Positions 1 to 6,900 of a stretch of DNA of 8,074 nt are shown here, in pieces. The first letter of the stretch is position 1, and each line of letters opens with the position of its first letter. Source of the DNA: Mesorhizobium sp. (GTDB taxonomy: Bacteria; Pseudomonadota; Alphaproteobacteria; Rhizobiales; Rhizobiaceae); assembly GCA_019509685.1 (NCBI GenBank), contig JAEKLU010000068.1, positions 1-8,074 on the forward strand, written 5' to 3'. The notes beneath the pieces are model-generated. The model was not told the origin of the DNA, ran no database searches, and was given only the letters and a program-made list of their open reading frames with translations. A program made the position numbers and the translations under genes.

Positions 1-817
1 TCACCAGGCCACGCACGATGCGGAAGACGCCGGGGCTGGAAGCAAACACCACCGCCACGAAGATGTTGAGCTGGTTGGGATCGATGTGGACGATGTGCAG
101 CGGGTCCCTGTCGAAGACCAGGCCGAGGTAGATCCAGCCGCCGATGATCAGCGTCAGGCCGAGCAGGATGTAGATCCTATCGGGCCGGTTCTTGTAGCGT
201 GTCCAGAACAGCACGCTGAAAAAGATGATCGGAAACAGGAAAAAGACACCGGCCAGCGCATAGGGGATCGGCGTGTCCATGATGCCCGGCGTCACCAGAA
301 GGTAGAACAACAGGATGACCGGGAAAGCCAGCACGAGATTGGCGAGGAATGACAGCACCGTGTCGATCTTGCCGCCGTAATAGCCCGCCGGCAGGCCGAG
401 CGTGATGCCGACCATCAGCGCGAAGCCGGTTGCCGCCGGCGCGATGATCAGCACGATCTGGCTGCCATAGACCATGCGCGAAAAGACGTCGCGCGCGAGC
501 TTGTCGCCGCCGAACAGGTAGACGAGCCCCGATTGCGGTTCGATGGCGCCGGGCAACGTGTCCTTCATGATCGGAATCTGGCCGAGCGGATCGAAGGGCG
601 AGATGGTCGAGGCGAAGATCGCGGTGAACAGCCAGAACAGGCAGATGAAGACACCCGCTATGCCGACGCCGCTGTCGAACAGCTGGCCGTAGAGCGCCAG
701 CTTCTTCTTGTAGAGGAAGCTCGCCCCCATGACGATGGCGAGCGCGACCCAGACCGGCCAGAAGCGCCAGAGCACTTCGAGGACAATGGTGGAGGCGCCG
801 ATATATTGAGCTTGCAT
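1..817 (-). CDS. DppC-type ABC transporter permease, 3' end cut off by window edge
   Basis: Inner-membrane channel subunit of a peptide/nickel-class ABC importer, paired with the DppB-type permease just upstream. The ATG at 817 is preceded by a GAGGGAA ribosome site about 7 bases away and lies 12 bases after the upstream stop. 272 residues are visible with no stop before the edge. Family hallmarks seen: SPFDPLG (73-79), FGGDKLARDVFSRMVYGS (102-119, matching the family's LGTDxLGRDxxSRxxYG), and GLPAGYYGGKIDTVLSFLANLVLAFP (141-166). FRIVRGLV (265-272) looks like the start of the cytoplasmic EAA loop, which binds the ATPase. Oddities: an extra hydrophobic segment near residues 19-35, before the usual first helix (51-72), and about 100 residues between AFP and RIVRG where E. 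coli DppC has roughly 30-35 (from memory). The insert has two likely membrane segments (about 184-206 and 215-234) and a polar loop. The family call is firm; the substrate is unknown. Confidence 0.9.
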   Translation of the reverse strand, partial: MQAQYIGASTIVLEVLWRFWPVWVALAIVMGASFLYKKKLALYGQLFDSGVGIAGVFICLFWLFTAIFASTISPFDPLGQIPIMKDTLPGAIEPQSGLVYLFGGDKLARDVFSRMVYGSQIVLIIAPAATGFALMVGITLGLPAGYYGGKIDTVLSFLANLVLAFPVILLFYLLVTPGIMDTPIPYALAGVFFLFPIIFFSVLFWTRYKNRPDRIYILLGLTLIIGGWIYLGLVFDRDPLHIVHIDPNQLNIFVAVVFASSPGVFRIVRGLV

Positions 818-829
818 GCGCCGTTCCCT

Positions 830-1864
830 CTACTGAACCCGGATGCGCGGATTGAGAAACGCGTAGCCGACATCGGAGATGAGCTGCGTGATCAGGACGA
901 TGAACACCGAGACCAGCGAGCAGCCGAGCAGAAGGTCGATGTCGTTGTTGCCGGCCGCCTCGACCAGCGTGTAGCCAAACCCCTGATAGCGAAACATCAC
1001 CTCGACGATGACGACGCCGGTGAGCAGCCACGGGAACTGTAGCATGATGACCGTGAACGGCGCGATCAGCGCGTTGCGCAACGCATGCTTGACCACCACG
1101 CTGTTGAAGGAAAGGCCCTTCAGCCGAGCGGTGCGGATATATTGCTGCGTCATCACCTCGACCATCGAGGCGCGTGTCATGCGCGCGATATAGCCGATGC
1201 CGTAGATCGCAAGCGTGATCACCGGCAGGGTGAAATTGTAGAAGGTGATACCCTGGCTGGCGGACGCCGCCGAGCCGTTCAGCCAGCCAAGCCAGGACGC
1301 GAAGATGACGGTGAAGATGACGCCAGACACATATTCGGGCGTCGCCGTCGAGGCGATCGAGGCAACGGACAATGTCCGGTCCGTGCGCGACCCTTCGCGC
1401 ATGCCGGCAAGAATGCCGATGAGCAGCGAGATCGGCACCATCACCACCAGCACCCAGAACATCAGCAGTCCGGTGGCGCCGAGCGCGGGGAACAGCTTGG
1501 CCCCGACCGTCGTCTTGAATTTGGTCGAGCAGCCGAAATCACCTTCAAGCACGCCCGAGAATTTCGGCTCGATAGGATCGTTGCAGAAGGAGAAGCGTTG
1601 CGTCGTCTTGCCGGTCGCCGGATCGGTGATCGGTTGCTTCGGCAACACGCCCAGCCATTGACCGTAGCGCACGAAGAAGTTCTGCCGGTAGCCATGGTTG
1701 ACCAGCCAGCTTTCGAGCTGGTCGGCGGGCGTGTGCATCTCGGTCTGGCTGATCGCCAGCTTCTTCAGATTGGGCTCAAGATTGACGAGGAAGAAGACGA
1801 CCAGCGTCAGGCACAGCATCGTGAGCAGGATCGTGCCGATGCGTCTGGCGATGAATGAGAACAT
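830..1864 (-). CDS. DppB-type ABC transporter permease
   Basis: Inner-membrane channel subunit of a peptide/nickel-class ABC importer, 344 residues, a usual DppB length. The N-terminal ARRIGTILLTMLCLTLVVFFL is the typical first membrane helix of the family. A periplasmic loop (about 31-120) contains GDFGCSTKF (108-116), matching the family GDxGxS motif. Further helices lie near 128-155, 179-195, 210-228, 263-290 and 309-338. The EAA loop that docks on the ATPase is clear at 224-251 (RMTRASMVEVMTQQYIRTARLKG), followed by EVMFRYQGFGYTLVEAA (288-304) and a C-terminal NPRIRV. I chose the ATG at 1864 because AGGGGGG lies about 6 bases upstream and the protein then begins with the membrane helix. 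An in-frame GTG at 1939 would add 25 polar residues and has no ribosome site. Cysteines at 94 and 112 are both in the periplasmic loop. It is co-transcribed with the neighbouring permease, 12 bases apart. Confidence 0.95.
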   Translation of the reverse strand: MFSFIARRIGTILLTMLCLTLVVFFLVNLEPNLKKLAISQTEMHTPADQLESWLVNHGYRQNFFVRYGQWLGVLPKQPITDPATGKTTQRFSFCNDPIEPKFSGVLEGDFGCSTKFKTTVGAKLFPALGATGLLMFWVLVVMVPISLLIGILAGMREGSRTDRTLSVASIASTATPEYVSGVIFTVIFASWLGWLNGSAASASQGITFYNFTLPVITLAIYGIGYIARMTRASMVEVMTQQYIRTARLKGLSFNSVVVKHALRNALIAPFTVIMLQFPWLLTGVVIVEVMFRYQGFGYTLVEAAGNNDIDLLLGCSLVSVFIVLITQLISDVGYAFLNPRIRVQ

Positions 1865-2012
1865 GCGTGCCCCCCTGCCGGTCGGGTTGGGGTCAGATAT
1901 GGTCAACCCTATGTCGGAAACCTGATGAGGCCCCGCCACCGCTGCAGCCTATGCAACGGCGACGAAGCTGCAAATACGAGGGGCCGTTGCCCCTCGTATT
2001 CATCGCGACGGA
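1865..2012 (-). other. Spacer between binding-protein and permease genes
   Basis: 148-bp stretch without a gene. It holds the hairpin at 1973-2000 next to the binding-protein stop, and the ribosome site of the permease just before 1864. I see no good -35/-10 pair here. The permeases are therefore probably read through from the promoter upstream of the binding-protein gene, reduced by the hairpin. Confidence 0.6.
1973..2000 (-). terminator. Intercistronic hairpin (attenuating terminator or mRNA-stabilising stem)
   Basis: A perfect 12-bp inverted repeat, 1973-1984 against 1989-2000, with a 4-base loop (AACG on the minus strand). It starts 12 bases after the binding-protein stop codon. The stem has five consecutive G-C pairs next to the loop. 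The bases after it on the minus strand are TTTGCAGC at most, so there is no proper U-tract. In many binding-protein operons a stem at this position protects the binding-protein mRNA from 3' decay or lowers read-through into the permeases. Either role fits here; full termination is less likely because the permeases have no evident promoter of their own. Confidence 0.65.
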
Positions 2013-3671
2013 TCACGCCTGATCGAGCCAGACCTTGCCGAAGTCGTGCTCGTAAGTCGGGTGCATCGAGTGGTTCTTCACCTCGGGCTTGATGTTGATG
2101 TAGAGCTTGCGCCAGTAGGGCTGGATGATGATGCCGGATTCCTGCAGCATCGTCTCGATGTCCTTCATCACAACCTTGCGCTTCTCCGCATCGGCGATCC
2201 CGAGCGCCTCGTTGACCTTCTTGTCAAAGTCCGGATTGGCATAGGCCGTCTCGTTCCAGGCCTCTCCTGTGCGATAGGCGATGGCGATGACCTGGATGCC
2301 CAGCGGACGCATGTTCCAGTTGGTTTCCGAGAACGGATACTTCGTCCAGTCGTTCCAGAAGGTCGAGCTCGGCAGCACGGTGCGCTTGACCTTGATGCCG
2401 GCCTCGCGCAGCTGGGCCGCGATCGCGTCCGTGGTGTTCTTGTGGTAGTCCTCGTCGTTGCTGATCAGCTCGTGCTCGAAATCGATCACGCCGGCTTCCG
2501 TCAGCATCTGCTTGGCCTTGGCGATGTCGCGCTTGATCTCCGGCAGCTTGACGTATTCCGGATGGATCGGCGCGACATGGTGGTTTTCGGCCGGCGTGCC
2601 GGCATTGCCGTAGCCGAGCTGCAGCACCACCGAGTTGTCGACCGCCAGGGCCATCGCCTGGCGCACCTTCTGGTCGCCATAAGGCTTGGCGTTGACGTTG
2701 AAGCGCGACACCACGGTCGCGGCGGTCACCACTTCCGAGGCAGGCGCGCCGACGCCTTCGATGATCTTGACGTAATCGGCGGTCGTCTCGTGGTTGGTAT
2801 GGACTTCGCCGGACTCGAAAGCCGAGACGGTCGCTGCCGGATCGGTGCCGTAGTCGATGAACTCGACGCCGTCGAGGAAGGCCTCGCCCTGCCACCATTT
2901 GCCGGTCGTGCGGCGCTTGTAGACGACCTTCTGGCCGACATCGTAAGACACGAGCTCGAACGGACCGGTGCCGATCGGGCAGCTCTTGAAGTTGGCGCCC
3001 TTCTCGTCGAAGGTCTTGTGGACGATGAGACCCGGATAGTCGCACAGGTTCGGGATGATGGCGATGTCGGGCTTGGTCAGCTTGAGCTTGACCGTCATGT
3101 CGTCAACCTTGACGACCGAGCCGTCGCGCAGCTTCTTGGTCTTCTCATCAACGAGGCTGCCGAGGCGGCCCGGCATCGAGTTGCCTTCCGCGCCCTTGTC
3201 GGCCCAGCGGGTGAAATTGTAGATCACGTCGTCGGCGGTGAACTTGTCGCCATTGTTCCATTCGACGCCCGGCCGCACATGCAGCGTGTATTCGGTGGCG
3301 TCGTCATTGATGTCCCAGCTCGCCAGCAGGTACGGAGCGAACGTGTAATCCTTGGTGTATTTCACCAGCGGTTCGAGCGCCTGGCGCTCCGCGTTGGAGA
3401 TTTCCGACCAGTCGGCCGTACGCGGATCCTTGGGATCCTTGACCGACATTGCGACCTTGATCACGCCGCCCTTCTTGCCCTGCACGTCCTCGGCTCTGGC
3501 CGGGGTCGGAGCGGCGAGACCGAGCATGCCATAGGCCATTGCCGTCGATGCCCCGAAGACGCTGGCCAAAGCCAGGAATTCGCGGCGATCCACCGTGCCC
3601 GACTTGGCTTCTTCGGCCATTGCCAGGATGTGGTCCGGAACACGGTCACCGTTGCTTTTATAGATTGCCAT
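2013..3671 (-). CDS. Tat-exported SBP_bac_5-family ABC transporter substrate-binding protein
   Basis: Periplasmic solute-binding protein of a peptide/nickel-type ABC importer, 552 residues, a normal family length. The N-terminus is a twin-arginine signal: [12 protein letters not shown] (RR at 29-30), then a weakly hydrophobic Ala/Gly-rich stretch and an ARA site (58-60) with likely cleavage before EDVQG. The n-region before RR is long, 28 residues. The family signature is [29 protein letters not shown] (128-156), followed by [14 protein letters not shown] (231-244), [22 protein letters not shown] (324-345) and a C-terminal lobe ending [15 protein letters not shown]. Cysteines 210 and 231 could pair. 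There is no lipobox cysteine, so the protein should be soluble. The ATG at 3671 has GGGAG six bases upstream. Two permease genes follow. The ligand cannot be named: members of this family carry peptides, opines, nickel complexes, glutathione or sugars. Confidence 0.95.
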   Translation of the reverse strand: MAIYKSNGDRVPDHILAMAEEAKSGTVDRREFLALASVFGASTAMAYGMLGLAAPTPARAEDVQGKKGGVIKVAMSVKDPKDPRTADWSEISNAERQALEPLVKYTKDYTFAPYLLASWDINDDATEYTLHVRPGVEWNNGDKFTADDVIYNFTRWADKGAEGNSMPGRLGSLVDEKTKKLRDGSVVKVDDMTVKLKLTKPDIAIIPNLCDYPGLIVHKTFDEKGANFKSCPIGTGPFELVSYDVGQKVVYKRRTTGKWWQGEAFLDGVEFIDYGTDPAATVSAFESGEVHTNHETTADYVKIIEGVGAPASEVVTAATVVSRFNVNAKPYGDQKVRQAMALAVDNSVVLQLGYGNAGTPAENHHVAPIHPEYVKLPEIKRDIAKAKQMLTEAGVIDFEHELISNDEDYHKNTTDAIAAQLREAGIKVKRTVLPSSTFWNDWTKYPFSETNWNMRPLGIQVIAIAYRTGEAWNETAYANPDFDKKVNEALGIADAEKRKVVMKDIETMLQESGIIIQPYWRKLYINIKPEVKNHSMHPTYEHDFGKVWLDQA

Positions 3672-3949
3672 GACTAACTCCCATTGTTGGCTTTCCGCCT
3701 TTTAACATTCCGCATCCAAACCCTGATGTCAAAGCACCACAAGGTGAGAAAGGAACATGTTAGGGAATGTGCATCTTTGAGCACAACCCGGTTCGCGCGA
3801 TAACGACAGTCTTGACGCAAATTTGCTAGCGCGCCGCGGATTCGCCAAAAATCGTCACGGGCGATTAAATCAATACATTTTATATGGATAACGGCTTTCT
3901 GCCCGCAGCCCGCGCGCCGCGGTGCCGGCGAAACGAGGGCTTCGCACCC
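3672..3949. other. Intergenic region between tamB and the transporter operon
   Basis: 278 bp without a credible gene. It is clearly more AT-rich than its flanks in two parts: 3660-3780, next to the binding-protein gene, and 3860-3895. It holds the putative operon promoter (3704-3732). It also contains an 8-bp palindrome AACATGTT at 3754-3761 and a 10-bp palindrome GCAAATTTGC at 3817-3826, either of which could be a regulator site. The AT block 3862-3890 contains TATAAA on the minus strand (3879-3884) but no partnering -35. The tamB-proximal part (3896-3940) is GC-rich with several short overlapping stems and no U-tract, so no terminator for tamB can be assigned. Confidence 0.6.
3704..3732 (-). 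promoter_or_regulatory. Putative sigma70-type promoter of the binding-protein/permease operon
   Basis: On the minus strand there is a perfect TTGACA (3727-3732), then a 17-base spacer and AATGTT (3704-3709) as the -10 box. The -35 is ideal; the -10 matches the consensus at only 3 of 6 positions, which is common in alphaproteobacteria. It would give a leader of roughly 25 bases before the ATG at 3671. A TTAAAA just downstream is too far from the -35 to be preferred. The palindrome at 3754-3761 lies about 20 bases upstream of the -35, a plausible activator position. Confidence 0.4.
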
Positions 3950-6900
3950 TCAATATTCGCGTTCGTAGAACAGGCCGCCCTTGGCTTCGCCGGCGTCGTT
4001 GGCCTCGCCGCGCAGCTTGACGCCCTTGCCGACATTGAGGTCGATCGTCGCCTTGCCCGAACCCGGCTTGTCGCCTTTCTGGATGGTCACATAGGTGCGG
4101 TCGTTGAGGTATTTGCCGGCCGAGACGGCGGTGCCGCCCTTGTCGTCGGTGGTGACGTCGAGATCGTCGACGCCGATGGCGCTGCGCAGGTTTTCGAGCA
4201 GCGAGGTCGAGCCGCCGACGCCCGCCAGCTGCGCGGCGGCTTCGGCGAGCTGCGCAATCTGCAACGGCGACAGGTTGGACATCGAGCGGCCGAAGATCAA
4301 CTGCGCCAGCACCTCGTCCTCCGGCAGTGCCGGCACCGACGAGAAGGTGAACTTCGGATTGGTCGCCTCGCCCGAAACCACGATGGTGACGGTGGCATCG
4401 CTTGTCGTCGTCGTCGCGGTGAGGTTGAGATAAGGCACCAGCGAACCCGAGAAGCCGACCGTGCCCTCGGTGAAGGTCAGCCGCTTGCCAAGGATCGACA
4501 GCCGGCCGCGCTGCAAGGTGAAGGTGCCGACGGCCTGCGGCGAGGAGGCCGGCCCGGTCAAGCGCAGCGAGCCGCCGAGCTCGGCGTCGACGCCTCTGCC
4601 CTGGATGAAGATCTGGTTCGGCGCGTTGACGGTCACGTCAAGCGACAGGCCGCTGCCGCTGTTGCCGCCGCCGGCGCTCGCCGGGCGCAGCGCCTTGTCC
4701 TGCGCCCGCACCGCCGCCGGCGCATTCCGGTGCTTGACGTCGAGCGCCGACAGCGACGCCGGCAGCTTGTCCGGCACGGTGATCACCGTCCTTGCCAGGT
4801 TGATGGTGCCGGCGATCGCCGGCGCCGAGACGAGCGGACCTTTGATGGTCAGGTCGCCGCCGAGATTTGCGGTCACCACCCGGCCGTCGGTATAGCGGCC
4901 GTCGGTAAGCTTGATCGACAGATCGGCCGGGAAGCCTTGCGCCGGGTTGATGCCGACCGTGCCGCTGGCCGACAGGCTGCCGCGCGTCGACAGCGTGCCG
5001 GTCAGGCGGTTGATCCTGGCAACGCCGCCGCCGATCGAAACATCGGCGGCGAGGTCGTTGACCGCAAGCCCGGAACGGGCGTCCACAAGGCGCGCGCCGG
5101 ACGTGCTCACCGTGCCGCCGATGACCGGCGCGGAGGCCGGGCCGCGCACCTGGAGATTGACGTTGGCGGTGCCGGTCAGCCCCAACCCTTGCGCGGCAAG
5201 CTTCGCGGCAAGGAAGGAGAACGGCACCTTGCCGTTGAAGTCGAGGACCAGGGCCGGCGTGCCGGTGGTCGTCACCGAACCGCCGCCCTTGAGGCCGAGA
5301 CCGGCGCCGTCGCTGATGTTGGCGTCGAAAGCGAGCTTGTTGCCGGCAAAATTTCCCGACGACGACACGTTCATGCCGCCGAGCCCGGCGCCACGCGTCT
5401 GCGAGGTCTGCACGCCCGCGGCATCGACGTTGAAGGCGACCGACGGGCTGGCCGGCGCCCCGGCCACCTTGACCGTGCCCGAGATCGAACCGGCGGCATC
5501 GAGACCCGGCGAAAAACTGTTGGCGAGCGACACCGGCACGCGGGCGAGATTGGCGTTGATGTCCAGCGCCTGCCCGACCTTGCCGGTCACCGTCGCCGTG
5601 CCGCCACCGAGATTGAGCACCAGCCTGTCCAGCGTCGTCGTGCCATTGGCGATGGTCACGGTCGAAGCCTGGGCGATCGCCGCCTTGATGCCCTGCACCG
5701 TCGCCTCGCCGGACGACAGCTCGATCGCGGTCGTTCCGTTGGCCACTTTCACGCGGCCGGTCGCCTTGGCCGGGATATTCTTGACTGTCGCGCCGCCGGA
5801 AAAGCCGGTCCAGTCGCCGTCGCGTTTGAGGTCTACATCGATACCGGTGATGGCGGTGCCGCCCGAAGTCACGCTCTCGGCGCGAACCGTGCCGGCAATG
5901 ACCGGCGCGGCCATATAGTTGGCGATCTGTGCGTCGATGGCGACGTTCTTGGCCGACAGATCGCCGCGCTTGATCGCCGCCGTGCTGGCCTTGACCGCGA
6001 CATTCGGACCGTTGGCGCTCTTGGAGAAAGCAATCGTGCCACGCACGTCGCCTTCGGCCTTTTCCAACGCGAGCGCTGCCAGCGGGCCGATGTCTGGCAG
6101 ATCGAGCGAGACGGTGCCGACCGGCACGAAGGCCTCGTCGAGCGCCAGATCGCCCGAAATCTTGTTCGGCCCGAGCGACAACAACAGCCCGTTGATCGCG
6201 CTCTTGCCGCCGGTGGTGGCGAGCACCGCGCTGCCTTGCAGCGCCTGTCCCGCGACATTGCCGGTAAGCTGCACATTGGCGGCCGGATTGGCGGCATCCG
6301 CCTTGCCGGTTGCCGTCAGCTTCAGGCCGGTGATCTCACGCGCCGCGACCGTGAGCCGGTCACTATTGACATCGAGCGACAGATCGGGCGCGGTCGGCGC
6401 GCCCTGCGCGTCGAGCGAGAAGGTGATTGCCCCCTTGGCGTCCTTCGACAGCGGTGAAATATCCGCCAAAGCCCCCTTCACCGCGGCGCTGAGCTTGTTG
6501 TCGGCGATGCTCGCCTGCCCGTCGGCGGTCAGCGCGCCGGACACAAGCTTGACCGGCCCGACGCTGAGATTGCCCTTGGCATCGCGTTGCGTCGTGGCGC
6601 TGAATTGCGTCCGCTCGGCCAGCACGCCGCGCACGCCGGCCGGCAGGGCCGCCGAAAGCACGTCGGCCTTGACGGTGAAATCGACTGAGCCGTCGGCCAG
6701 CGAGATGCGGCCGTTGAAGGCGCCGTCCAGCGCGTCGCTCGACGCCGAGCCGCTGTCGATGGTGATCGCATCCGGCGCAAGGCTGCCCGCGACCTTTGCC
6801 ATGACCTTGCCGGCAACCAAGGGCGCGACGGTCGGATTGTCGAGATCGATCTTGTCGGCCTCGACCGTTCCGGAGATCGGCCCCTTCTTCTCCTTGATGT

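Noticed and set aside
177..1031. Minus-strand open frame of 284 codons overlapping both permeases in another frame
   Set aside because: Its translation is Arg/His-rich with no membrane segments. The frame starting at 817 gives a clear DppC-type permease that has no stop within the window.
1862..1939. Alternative GTG start at 1939 for the DppB-type permease
   Set aside because: It adds 25 polar residues before the normal first helix and has no ribosome site, whereas the ATG at 1864 has AGGGGGG at a good distance.
2046..3677. Plus-strand open frame (543 codons) covering almost the whole binding-protein gene
   Set aside because: The minus strand encodes a textbook SBP_bac_5 protein with signal peptide and ribosome site. 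The antisense product is Arg/Asp/Val/His-rich and matches no family I know.
3921..3951. Stem GAGGG/CCCTC (3935-3939 with 3947-3951) as a terminator for tamB
   Set aside because: It is only 5 bp, overlaps the tamB stop codon and has no U-tract. Nearby GC-rich stems are equally short.
4403..4416. Short GTC trinucleotide run
   Set aside because: Only four to five units, encoding a Thr run in a TamB strand; too short to suggest phase variation.
3884..6457. Very long plus-strand open frame (857 codons) antisense to tamB
   Set aside because: It is rich in Arg, His, Asp, Gly and Ala with no recognisable domain, as expected opposite a high-GC gene. The minus-strand frame has clear TamB homology and internal protein repeats.
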